From NCBI GenBank assembly GCA_963763205.1, contig CAVXNQ010000022.1:248001-312000 (forward strand): DNA of 64,000 nucleotides. Reading direction: 5' to 3'. The notes below the pieces were generated by a model, which saw nothing but the letters and a program-made list of their open reading frames with translations, made no database searches and was not told the origin of the DNA. The position numbers and the translations under genes are program-made. Shown one piece after another: positions 50,401 through 58,756 of the stretch. Source of the stretch: DDH964 sp963763205 (GTDB taxonomy: Bacteria > Desulfobacterota > Desulfuromonadia > Desulfuromonadales > DDH964). Numbering within the stretch: the first letter of the stretch is position 1; every line of letters starts with the position of its first letter.

Positions 50401-51036
50401 GGTGCAGCCGACAGCAATATCGCTACCGTGACGCTCACCTCGGCGAGCGACCTGTTCGGCGACGATTTCAACCGAACCGACAATGCCACGCTCGGCAACG
50501 GCTGGGATGAGGTGGAGGCCACCGGGGCGAGCGTGGAGGTGAGCGCCGATCGCCTCACCTTTTCCCACACCGCGGACCAGATCAACCGGCCGATGGCTGT
50601 ACACAGTTTCGCCAAGGTCACCTCGGGCCAGATCGTCTGGGCATTCGACTTCGACTGGACCCGCAGTGGCAACGAGGGGATCTACCGGCTCTTCATGCAG
50701 CTCGGCGACGGGGCGCTGATGACCACGGCGAGCCAGGATACCGGCGTCGGCGTGAACCTGATCTGGACCAAGATCGGCGGCACCGACGAGCGGCTCGGTT
50801 ACCGCCGGAACGGGGGCACCACGGCACTTGCCACGGTGAGCGGCCTTACGTGGATCACGGTGGAGGCCGACCTCGATACGCACACCTACTCGGTCGCCAT
50901 CAATGGCGCGACGGTGGCTTCCGGACTCCACTTCGACAAGAATGTCGCACTCGATACCGTGCGCTTCTTTGCCGACGAGGTCAGCGATCTCAATTTTTCG
51001 GGTCGCGCTTTCGACAATGTAGTGCTCAGACGATAA
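44497..51036 (+). CDS. Giant secreted multidomain surface protein
   Basis: A 2179-residue protein; ATG 44497 follows AGGGGGG. Signal peptide (VAVGFAVFAFLLSSAIGSLA). Order: two YD-type repeats (INYTYDDMLRLVRAEYGDG; DYVYDNLGNRL), a fibronectin/cadherin-like module, PKD domain (SWAWDFNGDGIVDS), a right-handed beta-helix (about 340-670, Asn-rich, AT-rich DNA), thrombospondin-3-type calcium repeats (DDDGLTDAIDPDDDNDGIPD), several carboxypeptidase-regulatory-like beta modules (GIVTDGTSPVPGAFVKLAD), two InlB-B-like repeats (STGNGTLLPAG), then an A-B-A-B-A array. A is about 195 residues (DDFNRADSATVGNGW, concanavalin-like); B is a bacterial Ig/cadherin-like domain (NDSYSMNGNTALNVAVPG). No LPxTG or autotransporter barrel at the C-terminus. 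Probably a secreted adhesin or matrix protein. Confidence 0.82.
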   Translation: MSSIRRVAVGFAVFAFLLSSAIGSLAETINYTYDDMLRLVRAEYGDGTSVDYVYDNLGNRLIKTTTLPGAPANNPPSLITNPVPADSATEISATPTLTWQGGDPDAGDAVVYSVYFGPTPTPPLVSSGTDTTYEPGQLRSLTTYYWKVVAKDNHNLTSEGPLWSFTTTYALPVASFTSTATRGLVPLNITYSDLPQPSDDEIASWAWDFNGDGIVDSTAQNPSYTYLSTGSFPVSLTVTDIHGATATVTKSHYVTVFDNYPVDEGSVVHCVASSSELQAALDDAASNGKDDLIQLVQGTYGISENNNHGFYYESSEPHKLFIKGGYAPGCSTRNLNPENTIIDGEGIGLSGMDELLRLKDVGDDDKLSTNVILEIEGLTIKNSNSINGTPVDIYSFYGNILLRNNIIEDNYSEYGYNVYVGSSDGIINLNDNIIIHNIANDSTLGLWSDDGDIVVFNNYFCENTGDNENTINIYAGSDGMSYVLLTKNTIVKNNSGDFTAFLQLWNGKISILNNLVAQNVSSGTSGGMFLNISYGKADVTNNTITGNSADVNFSFVAGLEIDLYGAASEANLYNNIILGNNSSYGSDIELGTYSGTSVNAFNNAFDPEKVDGTFTNEGNNVNVDPLFVNATAGDYRLLATSPLMDAGDNAAPSLPSTDILGNPRVIGTAPDLGAYERGQDFDDDGLTDAIDPDDDNDGIPDVWETTYGLNPLNAEDAGLDSDGDGLTNLQEYLAGTNPANVDTDGDGVADGQDSYPTEAPTLTLSAASLLADESADVALTVSYLNEASVVVEQVVDIDQNGAADAGEPVIRSFAVTDGTTSANPNVQGDEDGAINGTIATTLKYFDVLDRYHAPGAYVFRAVAGANVAEESFTIDPVGQPQTIVGIVTDGTSPVPGAFVKLADKWRRPVAYAVTDSLGQYLFNVKNAGEYYLVPEAFGYSVAKSLIPFVDLSSGEHPTGMDLSVSQSGFAVSGQIYDNLSGGGVRGVMVSAESTETLCMTMTDAAGNYQLTLPAGEYQLNVAMADGASPAFKGYVAAAGQAPTVNVSGDLLGVNLPLDTAAIQVGGALLDEAGLPVTRIPVQASAGQAAETLAFATASSDGNFSLGLSPGTDWFISLENGAAQSLGYIGNVIRDFSTSTGPLSGNDIVAHTVDSWIDGTVRDGANAPLPGVPVIVRDEADSISASVKTADDGTYRLGVFSGNWYVRAATEVLGYLPTEERSLIVNTGQTETADFVALTGSPGSYTIHAASTGNGTLLPAGDTVVASGASQTYTFSPDPGYRVGSVLIDGVTTSTDGSSYAFDNVTTDHTIEVNFDLDTFIVTAIALGNGAINPAGVTTVPFGGSQEYTFIPDAGYRIEDVKIEGISIGAPSSYTLSNVQSDQSVEATFAPLTQTGTSLLSDDFNRADSATVGNGWVEVETAGASVDVNGGRLSFTETSDKTNRPMVEHGFAKVSSGKVVWEFDFDWARIGDEGTYRLFMQLGDGALMSTASQDAGVGVNLIWTQIGGTQERLGYRRGGTNTALASVSGPTRITLKADLDTHTCTLAIDGLAVASGIPFDQNVALDTVRFFADGVSNNNFSGRSFDNLDIHLLDGPNTPPFAGNDSYSMNGNTALNVAVPGVLANDIDAEGNPLTSTLVSGPANGVLTLNADGSFSYAPDGNFTGTDSFTYKTSDGAADSNIATVTVTSASDLLSDDFNRADNATLGNGWDEVEATGASVEVSADRLTFSHTADQINRPMAVHSFAKVTSGKIVWEFDFDWTRTDDEAAYRLFMQLGDGALMTTASQDVGVGVNLIWTEIGGTEERLGYRRGGTNTALATVSGPTRITVEADLDAHTYTLTIDGEAVAAGLPFDQNVPLDTVRFFTDEVSDVFFSGRSFDNLNIHRMNGPNTPPVAGNDSYSMNGNTALNVAVPGVLANDIDAEGNPLTATLVSGPANGVLTLNADGSFSYAPDSNFTGTDSFTYKTNDGAADSNIATVTLTSASDLFGDDFNRTDNATLGNGWDEVEATGASVEVSADRLTFSHTADQINRPMAVHSFAKVTSGQIVWAFDFDWTRSGNEGIYRLFMQLGDGALMTTASQDTGVGVNLIWTKIGGTDERLGYRRNGGTTALATVSGLTWITVEADLDTHTYSVAINGATVASGLHFDKNVALDTVRFFADEVSDLNFSGRAFDNVVLRR
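45580..46270 (+). other. AT-rich beta-helix-coding segment inside the giant protein gene
   Basis: Base composition shifts sharply within one open frame. The 60 bases at 45781-45840 hold only 16 G or C, while the flanking domains are clearly GC-rich. It encodes Asn/Ile-rich beta-helix rungs (NNIIEDNYSEYGYN; NNTITGNSADVN). Confidence 0.85.
48690..51033 (+). repeat. Internal 882-bp duplication array (A-B-A-B-A)
   Basis: A modules are at about 48690-49296, 49570-50178 and 50452-51033; B modules at 49297-49569 and 50179-50451. The two B copies differ at only a handful of bases by eye, and the offset is exactly 882 bases (294 codons). The A2 and A3 copies are also very similar, A1 more divergent, so the last duplication is recent. 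Confidence 0.9.
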
Positions 51037-51310
51037 TCGAAGCTTTGTGGTGATTGGCCTGACTTGAAAGGTCCGATTTCCTTCAGCCTTCTTCTGAGTA
51101 ACTTCAACTTCATCGACCACCCCCAACCCCCTCCTATTTTAGGAGGGGCTGGGGGTGGAAAGGTTTCTGACGTTACTCATCGACAAAGCGCCGCCAAGGC
51201 GGCGTGGGGGCTATTATGGATAACTGTCGGGTTCTTAGGATGGGTTGCTTGAACAAGATAGTAGGCCTTCCCTTTATAGCCATTGCCTACAGACTACGCC
51301 GGGGGCAACG
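51037..51310. other. Intergenic region with two hairpins
   Basis: Contains the dispersed C/G-rich palindrome (51117-51158) and a second hairpin CGCCGCC-AA-GGCGGCG (51189-51204). It separates the accessory island from metabolic genes. No gene seen. Confidence 0.5.
51117..51158. repeat. Dispersed C/G-rich palindromic repeat
   Basis: CCACCCCCAACCCCCTCCT pairs with AGGAGGGGCTGGGGGTGG across an ATTTT loop. It has the look of a scattered intergenic repeat in GC-rich deltaproteobacteria; it could also end transcription of the giant-protein gene. Confidence 0.65.
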
Positions 51311-51998
51311 ATGAAAATTCCCGACAACGTCAGGGATCTGCCGGAGCTGCGCGGCAAAACCGGGGTTTTCGCAGACCGCACGGAAGCGGGAGAGATCCTC
51401 GCCGGTCTGCTGGCCGCCCAGGACCTCGACGACCCGCTGCTGCTGGCTATCCCCGCCGGCGGGGTGCCGGTGGCCGCGGCTGTGGCCGAAAGCCTCGGCT
51501 GGCCGCTGGCGGCGGCGGTGGTCAGCAAGGTCGTGCTCCCCTGGAACAGCGAGGCCGGTTACGGCGCGGTGGCCTGGGACGGCAGTCTCCTGCTCAACCG
51601 GGAACTGTTGCCGAAACTGGGTCTGAGCGAACGGGAGGTGGCGGCGGGGATTGCCGCCACCCGGGAGAAGGTCGCCGGCCGCGTGGCGCGGCTGACGGGG
51701 GCGGGCGGGTTTCCGGCAGCTGGCGGCGCGCACGGCGATCCTGGTCGATGACGGCCTGGCCTCGGGATTTACCATGCTGGCGGCGATCGCTGCCCTGCAG
51801 CAGGCGGGGGCGGGAAGGACGGTGGTGGCGGTGCCGACCGCCCACCTGGACGCGGCGCGGCTGGTCGCTGAACGGGTCGACCTTCTATGCTGCGCCAACC
51901 TGCGCAGCGGTTTTTCCTTTGCCGTTGCCGCGGCCTACCGGCACTGGAACGACGTCGCGGAAGCGGAGGCGGAAAGGCTGCTGCGGCAGCTGGCCTGA
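51311..51998 (+). CDS. Phosphoribosyltransferase-family protein (one frameshift)
   Basis: 228 residues when restored. ATG 51311. N-terminal part: GVFADRTEAGEILAGLLA and LLAIPAGGVPVAAAVAE. After the break comes the PRPP-binding loop AILVDDGLASGFTM, then a helical C-terminus (FAVAAAYRHWNDVAEAEA). This matches the broad PRTase family often annotated as predicted phosphoribosyltransferase. The extra base lies near 51705-51712. Substrate unknown. It converges with pncB, 30 bases apart. Confidence 0.8.
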
Positions 51999-52028
51999 AT
52001 TCTGCCGGAGCCGGCCGCTGCTCCCCGG

Positions 52029-53446
52029 TCAGGCTTCGTATTGTTCCATCAACTGCTCGCGCAAAGTCTTGAGGCCCTCGCTCATCGAGACCTTGTAGCG
52101 ATGAGGGTTGACTAGCCGCAAGGTCCCCTCGGGCAGGCGCTGCAACTGGGCGGAACAGCGATCGGCGCTGGCCTCCAGAGAGGGGAACGAGGTGGTGATT
52201 TCCCCCCCGCCATCACCAGGCTGCGCACATCCTCCAGGCGCACCCCCGCGGGGATCTCCTTATGCCGCGCCGGGTTGGTCGGATCGTAGACCCGCTCGCC
52301 GGGGCGCAGCTGCTCCCCCTCCCGGGTCATCACGTCCATCACGAAGCGGCCGTTGCCGTCGATCGCCCGCAGCAGGTGCTTGCGGTCGGGGAGGGTCGCC
52401 TTGGCGATGTCCGAGGTGACCTTGAGGCGCGGTTTTCCGGCAAAGCGCACCAGCTTGTAGACGCCGCCGAGGGCGCCGCCGCCCTCCCCCTGGCAGGAGG
52501 CCAGGCGGGTGCCGACGCCGTAGATGTCGATCCGCCCCCCCTCGTCGCGGATCGAGTTGATCACCCACTCGTCGAGTTCGTTGGAGGCGACGATTTTTAC
52601 CTTGGGAAAGCCGGCTTCGTCGAACATCCGCCGGGCTTCACGGCTGAGGTAGGCGAGGTCCCCGGAGTCGAGGCGCACGCCGAAAAGTTCGTGCCCTTTG
52701 GCGCGCAGTTCCCGGGCAACGGTGATGGCGTTGGGGATGCCGCTTTTCAAGGTGTCGTAGGTATCGACCAGCAGCACCGAGGCGCTGGGGAAGCATTCGG
52801 CATAGGCGCGGAAGGCGGTCAGCTCATCGGGAAAGGCCATCACCCAGCTGTGGGCGTGGGTCCCCTTGACCGGCAGGCCGAAGCGCAGGCCGGCCAGGAC
52901 GTTGCTGGTGCTGCGCACCCCGCCGATGCAGGCGGCCCGGGCGACGCTCAGCCCGCCGTCGGGGCCCTGGGCACGGCGCAGGCCGAATTCGATCACCTCG
53001 CCGGAACCGGCCGCCACGGTCAGTCGCGCCGCCTTGGTCGCTGCCAGGGTCTGGAAATTGACCAGGTTGAGCAGCGCGGTTTCGACGAACTGGGCCTCGG
53101 CCAGGGTCCCCTCGACGCTCAGCAGCGGTTCGTTGGCAAAGACCACCGTCCCTTCCGGCGGCGCCTTGACGCGGCCGCGGAAGCGGAAGTCTTTGAGGAA
53201 AGCGAGAAAGTGCGGCTTGAAGATGCCGAGGCCCTGCAGGTAGGCCAGCTCCTCGTCGGCAAAGCGCAGCTCCTTCAGGTAGTGCAGGGCCGGCTCCAGG
53301 CCGGCGAAGACCGCGTAGCCCCCCTGGAAGGGGAGGTCGCGAAAAAAGAGATCGAAGGTCGCCGGCGTCTCGTGCATCTGCTCGTCGAGGTAGCCGGCGA
53401 GCATGGTCAACTCGTAGAGGTCGGTCAGCAGGGCGGGGACGGGCAT
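52029..53446 (-). CDS. pncB: Nicotinate phosphoribosyltransferase (one frameshift)
   Basis: 472 residues when restored. ATG 53446 is 5 bases after GGAGG. Signatures: LLTDLYELTM, FDLFFRDLPFQGGYAVFAGLE, EVIEFGLRRAQGPDGGL, GTHAHSWVMAF, VDTYDTLKSGIPNAI, GVRLDSGDLAYLS, KIVASNELDEW and DIYGVGTRLASCQGEGGGALGGVYKLV (in parts). It makes nicotinate mononucleotide from nicotinic acid in NAD salvage. The frame is lost in a C7 tract (52202-52208); an eighth base continues the protein to the stop at 52029-52031 with LRLVNPHRYKVSMSEGLK. Lies next to a NAD-consuming sirtuin gene. Confidence 0.92.
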
Positions 53447-53495
53447 GGGACCTCCTTGGAGGATGGGCGCGCTGGGATTTGCCGGTCCCGGGATT

Positions 53496-54332
53496 TCAGG
53501 GGCCGGCCTCAAGGATCTCGGCAATCTTCCGGAGGCCTTCCAGGGCGCGCAAGGGGAGGGCGAGGTGGCCGCCGCCGATCGATGGTTCCCGGGGATTGAT
53601 GCGAATCACCGTGGTTCCCGCGCGGCGCCGAGCCGCTCGCTGAGGTGGCGGATGGTCGGGATCGCCGTTCCGGCGCCCATTTCGATCACCACCGCGGTTG
53701 CGTCCCGGTGCTGTTCGCGAAACAGGTCGAAGCGCATCTCCTGGCCGTGGCTGCGGCCCGGTAGCCACGAGTAGTCGCCGAACATGAGGATGTTCGGTCG
53801 GGCCGTGCCGCCGCAATGCGGGCAGAGGGGGATGTGCCGGGCGCGCATGGTGGCGAAATCGACCGGGATCTCTTCCTGGTTCTCCCAGATCGCGGCGCTG
53901 CAGGGGATCAGGCACTGCAGGTGATGGATCGAGCCGTGCACTTCGAGCACCTGCTCCTCGGCGAAGCCGGCTTTCTGGAACTGGCCGTCGACGTTGGAGG
54001 TGACGACGAAGCAGTCAAGGTCGTAGCGCTCGGCCCAGTCGCGCAGCAGCCGGAAGCCGGCGTGGGGGACGGGTCTGGCGGTAGAGGTTGGTACGGTGGC
54101 CGTAAAAACCCCAGCCGAAGGCCGGGTCGCGCTCGAAGTGGGCGGGATTGGCGGCGCCGACGAAATCGATGCCGAGGTGGCGATACATCGGGTAGGCGTT
54201 CCAGAACCCCTCGGGACCGCGGAAGTCGGGGAGCCCCGAGTCGACCCCCATGCCGGCGCCAGCGGTGATGACCAGCGCCCGTGCGCCGCGGATTGCCTCT
54301 GCCGCCTTCCGGAAGGTTTCGTCTTGGCTCAT
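53496..54332 (-). CDS. SIR2-family NAD-dependent protein deacylase (two frameshifts)
   Basis: 278 residues when restored. ATG 54332. NAD-binding GAGMGVDSGLPDFRGPEGFW (canonical GAGxSxxSGIPDFR with Gly for the first Ser), TSNVDGQFQKAGF, catalytic His in VLEVHGSIHHLQC, a Cys pair region LQCLIPCS and CPHCGG for zinc, then RPNILMFGDYSW. One extra base lies in the G5 tract 54064-54068 and one is missing near 53616-53625; together they keep the length a multiple of three. It removes acyl groups from lysines using NAD. Oriented as an operon with pncB (49-base gap). Confidence 0.87.
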
Positions 54333-54354
54333 GGCAAGCTCCCCGGTAGGGTAA

Positions 54355-54421
54355 CCCCATGGGTCCGATTCGTCGCAAATGTCCCAGGAGCCTGGGACTC
54401 ATGGGGCCTATAGGACTTATA
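54355..54421. repeat. Palindromic/short-word intergenic repeat
   Basis: Contains GTCCCAGG-AG-CCTGGGAC (54379-54396) flanked by CATGGG, CCTATAGG and TTATATTATA words. This resembles the short-word (ACTTATAGG/GGTCCCAT) repeats scattered in related genomes. Lies between sirtuin and ybaK genes. Confidence 0.5.
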
Positions 54422-54905
54422 TTATATCCCTACGCGTACCGGGATCGGCTGCAGCACGCGTTCCAGTTCGGCCGGGGTCATCTCGACCAGGAAGCCGCGC
54501 TTGCCGCCGTTGATGAAGAGCGTCGGCAGTTCGCGGATGGTCTCCTCCAGGTAGATCGGCATCGCCTTGCGGGTGGCGAAGGGGGAGGTGCCGCCGACCT
54601 GGTACCCCGAGTGGCGGTCGGCGACCTGCGGGCTACAGGGGATCACGCTCTTGACGCCCGAGTAGGCGCGCCAGCTCCTTGGCCGAAACCTGCAGATCGC
54701 CGTGCATGAGGACGATCAGCGGTCGGCCGGCCTCATCCTCCATGATCAGGGTCTTGATGACCCGATGTTCGTCGATCCCCAGCTCCCGGGCCGAGACCGC
54801 GGTCCCGCCGCGTTCTTCGTAAGCATACTGATGAGGGACGAAGTCGACCCCCTGCTGGCGCAAAAGGCGCACCGCCGGGGTGACCGGGGTCTTGTCGCGG
54901 GCCAT
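54422..54905 (-). CDS. ybaK: YbaK/EbsC-family Cys-tRNA(Pro) deacylase (one frameshift)
   Basis: 160 residues when restored. ATG 54905 overlaps the rhomboid stop (TGATG). Motifs: TPAVRLLRQQGVDFVPHQY, AARELG-type SARELGIDEHRVIKTL, VLMHGDLQVSAKELARLLG, GYQVGGTSPFATRKAMPIY and TLFINGGKRGFLVEM. It hydrolyses proline tRNA mischarged with cysteine. One extra base sits in the CCC at 54657-54659; without it the halves join as LLGVKSVIPCSPQVAD. Confidence 0.9.
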
Positions 54906-55709
54906 CAGACGCCTCCCGTCGCGGTGAACCAGGAGGCGACCAGCAGCCCGAGGCTGCCCAGCGTGGCCGCCAGGCAGAGCAGGGCCAGGACGTTGAAGAG
55001 CGGCGCCAGCGCCTGCCGGCCGCGGACCCCGAGGGGCATGTACCAGGCCGAGCAGCGCGCCGCCGAGGCCGCCGCCGAGGTGACCGGCATTGTCGGCCCC
55101 GACCACCAGGCCGAAGATGAAGGCGAAGGCCGCCCAGCGGAACATGAAGTTGCGGATGTGGTGCCCCGACGGCCCCATCCGGTGATACCAGGCGACGGCG
55201 AAGCCGATCAGGCCGAAAAGCGAGCCGGAGGCCCCGACCACCGGCACCATCGGGTGCCACAGGTAGCCGAGACCGGTGGCGGTCAGCGCGGTCAGCGTGT
55301 AAAGGACCAGGTAGCGGGCGGCGCCGAGCTCCGACTCGATCAGCGGTCCGACCTGGTAGAGGACCAGCATGTTGAAGCCGATGTGAATGATGCCGCCGTG
55401 GGTGTAGGCGTAGGTGATGCAGCGCCACCACTGCCCCATGGTAGATGACCAGCGGCCAGTACTGGGCGCCGGCATGGACCAGCAGTTCGGTGTCCGGATT
55501 GAAGACCGGGCTCAAGCCGCGGCCGGCGGCCATGCCGATGACGACCATGGCCAGAAAGAAGAGGATGTTGGTGGCGATCAGCAACTGGGTGACGTTGAGG
55601 CCTGCCGCTGCGCATGCGGCCGTGGAGAAGGTCGTCGAGCTGGCGTTGCCAGCGCAGCCAGGCGCCAGCGCCACTGGGTGCTATTGAAGAAGTGAACGGG
55701 ATCTGCCAA
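54905..55709 (-). CDS. Rhomboid-family intramembrane serine protease (at least three frameshifts)
   Basis: About 267 residues when restored. A TTG start at 55709 after AGGAGG gives a plausible ADPVHFFNSTQWRW N-terminus. Transmembrane segments: LLIATNILFFLAMVVIGMAA, HGGIIHIGFNMLVLYQVG, YLVLYTLTALTATGLGYLW, ASGSLFGLIGFAVAWYH, FAFIFGLVVGA and VLALLCLAATLGSLGLLVA. Catalytic Ser in VVGASGSLFG and His in DNAGHLGGGLGG are present. Single-base errors lie near 55434-55437, 55046-55048 and at least one in 55600-55650, where the N-terminal reading stays unresolved. Stop overlaps the ybaK start. Confidence 0.78.
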
Positions 55710-55944
55710 GGGGGCCTCCTGGGGTTTCGGTGTCCTGAACTATCGCAGAAAATAACGGGATCGGCAACCCCCGAGCCGGCTTGTGCAGCCGGGCGGCGCC
55801 GCTATACTTGAGCATTCGACAGACCTTTTCCGAAGACGCCGAATGAAGATGCCAGAGATTCCTTGAAAGCGCGGGAAAATTCGGCAGACTGCGATTTTCG
55901 GACACTGCCGAATCCGGATTTTGACGCAACGAGGAGGTAAGTGC

Positions 55945-57311
55945 ATGGCCATCCAATCGATCAATCCGACAACCGGGGAACTGCTCGAGGAATTCGCCGA
56001 ATGGACCACAGAAGAGACCGCCGCCGTCATCGACCAGGTCGACTGCGGCCTGGCAAAACTGGCGGGAGACGAGCTTCGCCGAGCGCGCCGCGTTGATGCG
56101 CCGGGCCGCTGCCGAACTGCGCAGTCACCAGGACGACTATGCCCGGACCATGTCCCTGGAGATGGGCAAGCCGATCAAGGAAGGGCGCGGGGAGATCGAG
56201 AAGTGTGCCTGGGTCTGTGAGTACTACGCCGAGCATGCCGAAAGCTTCCTGCGGGACGAACCGGCGCAGAGCGACGGCAGCCGGGCCTACGTCGGCTTTC
56301 GCCCGCTCGGCACCATCCTCGCCGTGATGCCCTGGAACTTTCCCTTCTGGCAGGTCTTCCGCTTTGCCGCTCCGGCGCTGATGGCCGGCAACAGCGGGGT
56401 CCTCAAGCACTCCTCCAACGTGCCGCGCTGCGCCCTGGCCATCGAGGAGACTTTTCACCGCGGCCGGCTTCCCTGCCGACGTCTTCCGCACCCTGATGAT
56501 CGGCTCCGGGCGGGTCGATGCGGTGATCGAAAACGAGCACATCAAGGCGGTAACCCTGACCGGCAGCGACATCGCCGGCCGCAAGGTGGCGGCCAAGGCC
56601 GGCCAGATGCTGAAAAAAACCGTTCTCGAACTGGGCGGGAGCGATCCTTTCATCGTCCTCGCCGACGCCGACCTCGACGAGGCGGCCGGGGTGGCGGCCA
56701 GGGCCCGCTGCATCAATTCCGGGCAGAGCTGCATCGCCGCCAAGCGCTTCATCGTCGCAGCGCCGGTTTACCGGCAGTTCCTGGAAAAGTTACGGGGCAA
56801 CATGGCCGCCCTGGTGGTCGGCGATCCCTTCGACGAGGAGACTCAGGTCGGCCCCCAGGCCCGCGAGGACCTGATGCTGGAACTGCACGGCCAGGTCGAG
56901 GCCTCGGTGGAGAAGGGGGCGAACGGTCGTCCTCGGCGGCGCGCCTCTCGATCATCCCGGCTATTTCTATCCGCCGACCATCCTCACCGGCGTCAACCCG
57001 GGATGCCGGCCTACGACGAGGAGTTGTTCGGTCCGGTGGCTGCGGTGATCGAGGTCCAGGATGCCGAGGAGGCCATCGCGGTGGCCAACGACTCCCCCTT
57101 CGGCCTGGGGGGCTCGGTGTGGACCGGGGATACCGCCCGGGGCGAAAGGATCGCCGCGCGCATCGAATCGGGGGCGGTCTTCGTCAACGGCCTGGTCAAG
57201 AGTGATCCGCGCCTCCCCTTCGGCGGGGTGAAGATCTCCGGCTACGGCCGCGAACTTTCCCACTATGGCATCAAGGAGTTCGTCAACATCCAGACCGTAT
57301 GGGTCAAGTAA
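55945..57311 (+). CDS. NAD(P)-dependent aldehyde dehydrogenase, succinate-semialdehyde type (four frameshifts)
   Basis: About 455 residues when restored; ATG 55945 follows GAGGAGG. Across three frames it shows MAIQSINPTTGELLEEF, WVCEYYAEHAESFL, VMPWNFPFWQVFRFAAPALM, VTLTGSDIAGRKVAAKAGQM, VLELGGSDPFIVLADADL (catalytic Glu), INSGQSCIAAKRFIV (catalytic Cys), DEELFGPVAAV, NDSPFGLGGSVW and PFGGVKISGYGREL. Breaks: extra base near 56047-56048 and 56458-56459, extra A at 56932-56933, missing G at 57001-57002. It oxidises an aldehyde, probably succinic semialdehyde, to the acid. Divergent from the rhomboid gene. Confidence 0.85.
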
Positions 57312-57453
57312 CGAAGGATGCAGGCCCGCAGGATCCCGTGGGGGAGCCGATCGATAGCAGGGCCTTGGATTGAACCTCCCGGGCCGGGCAGGAGGTGGCT
57401 TCGAAGGGGGCTGAACCCAAGGCTGGCTCGGGAAATCTCACCGAAAGGCCGTC

Positions 57454-57849
57454 ATGTCCAAGTCGCCAGATCAAGAGACCATCGGCCGTCGACTGGTCTA
57501 TTTTGCCGCCGAGCGGACGCTGATGGCCTGGATCCGCACCGCTCTGGGACTAATGGCCCTCGGCTTTGTCATTGACCGCTTCGGCCTGGTTCTGCGCCAA
57601 GTCCTGCCGCAGGCGGGTCCTTTGCTCCATCCTCAGGCCTTTTCCTTCTGGGCGGGGACCGTGATGGTCTTGATCGGAGCGGGGATGGCTGCCACCGCGG
57701 CCGTTCGGTATCTGCGTTTTGCCCTAAGCTATCAGCGCCATGGTGGAACCGATCCCCGCAACGGTGTTTTGGTCGGCGTATTTTTTGCCGTGTCGGTGGC
57801 CCTGGTCGGCCTGGTAATCGCCTGGTTTCTGATGACTGCCACGGTCTGA
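57454..57849 (+). CDS. DUF202 (YidH-like) small membrane protein
   Basis: A 131-residue protein. ATG 57454. The family signature lies at the N-terminus (RRLVYFAAERTLMAWIRTAL). Three hydrophobic helices: LGLMALGFVIDRFGLVL, SFWAGTVMVLIGAGMAATAA and VLVGVFFAVSVALVGLVIAW. An inner-membrane protein of unknown function. Lies 62 bases before the SDR gene, same direction. Confidence 0.85.
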   Translation: MSKSPDQETIGRRLVYFAAERTLMAWIRTALGLMALGFVIDRFGLVLRQVLPQAGPLLHPQAFSFWAGTVMVLIGAGMAATAAVRYLRFALSYQRHGGTDPRNGVLVGVFFAVSVALVGLVIAWFLMTATV

Positions 57850-57911
57850 TGCCGGGGTAGTCCGCCCGCTGTCCTGAGGCATTCGGGCGCCATCCATCGG
57901 GAGGAATCAAC

Positions 57912-58676
57912 ATGTCCAAAACCGTCTTCATCACCGGTGCGTCGTCCGGCTTCGGCGCTGCCTGCGCCCGGGCCTTTGCCGCTCGCGGCGACCGCCTGAT
58001 CCTGGCGGCCCGCCGCAGTGAACCGCTGCAGGCCCTGGCCGCGGAGCTGGCCGGGCAGACCGCCGTTCACCCGGTCGTTCTCGATGTCCGCTCCCGCACC
58101 GCGGTCGAGGCCGCGGTGGCCGTCCTGCCGGAGCCGTTCAGCCAAGTCGACGTGCTGGTCAACAACGCAGGGCTGGCACTCGGCCTGGAGCCCTCCCACC
58201 AGGTGAACCTGGACGACTGGGACACCATGGTCGACACCAACATCAAGGGGCTGATGTACTGCACCCGGCTGCTGCTGCCGGGGATGGTGGCGCGCAACCG
58301 GGGGCATGTCGTCAATATCGGCTCAACGGCAGGTGCCTGGCCCTATCCGGGGGGCAATGTCTACGGCGGCACCAAGGCTTTTGTCGCCCAGTTCACCCGC
58401 AACCTGCGCGCCGACCTGCTGGGAACGCGGGTGCGGGCCAGCTGCATCGCGCCGGGGATGGCCGAGACCGAATTTTCCCGGGTCCGCTTCAAGGGGGATG
58501 CGCAGCGGGCCGACCAGGTCTATGCCGACACCGAGCCGCTGACCGCGGACGATATCGCCGGGATCGTCCTCTGGGTGACCGGTCTGCCGCCGCACGTCAA
58601 CGTCAATACTCTGGAGGTGATGTCGGTGTTCCAGTCCTGGGGACCGCTTGCGGTCTATCGGGAGGGTGAGCCGTAA
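57912..58676 (+). CDS. ydfG: Short-chain dehydrogenase/reductase, YdfG-like
   Basis: A 254-residue protein; ATG 57912 after GGGAGGAA. Cofactor motif TGASSGFGAA with AARR at the end of beta-2 (an Arg pair favouring NADP), NNAG, the catalytic Ser in VNIGSTAG and YGGTK (Tyr, Lys). The C-terminal half follows the 3-hydroxy-acid dehydrogenase YdfG (CIAPGMAETEFSRVRF, NVNTLEVMSVFQSWGPL). Reduces malonic semialdehyde-type or 3-oxo acid substrates. Closed by a bidirectional terminator. Confidence 0.87.
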   Translation: MSKTVFITGASSGFGAACARAFAARGDRLILAARRSEPLQALAAELAGQTAVHPVVLDVRSRTAVEAAVAVLPEPFSQVDVLVNNAGLALGLEPSHQVNLDDWDTMVDTNIKGLMYCTRLLLPGMVARNRGHVVNIGSTAGAWPYPGGNVYGGTKAFVAQFTRNLRADLLGTRVRASCIAPGMAETEFSRVRFKGDAQRADQVYADTEPLTADDIAGIVLWVTGLPPHVNVNTLEVMSVFQSWGPLAVYREGEP

Positions 58677-58695
58677 CGGCCGTTTGGTGCGCTCT

Positions 58696-58736
58696 GCAAC
58701 GACAACGGCCGCCCCTGGGGCGGCCGTTGTCGTTGC
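58696..58736. terminator. Bidirectional hairpin between ydfG and traB-family genes
   Basis: A near-perfect 20-bp inverted repeat (58696-58715 with 58717-58736): GCAACGACAACGGCCGCCCC against its complement. Sits between two converging genes. No long T-tract. Confidence 0.8.
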
Positions 58737-58756
58737 AGGCAGTTGTGAATTTACGC

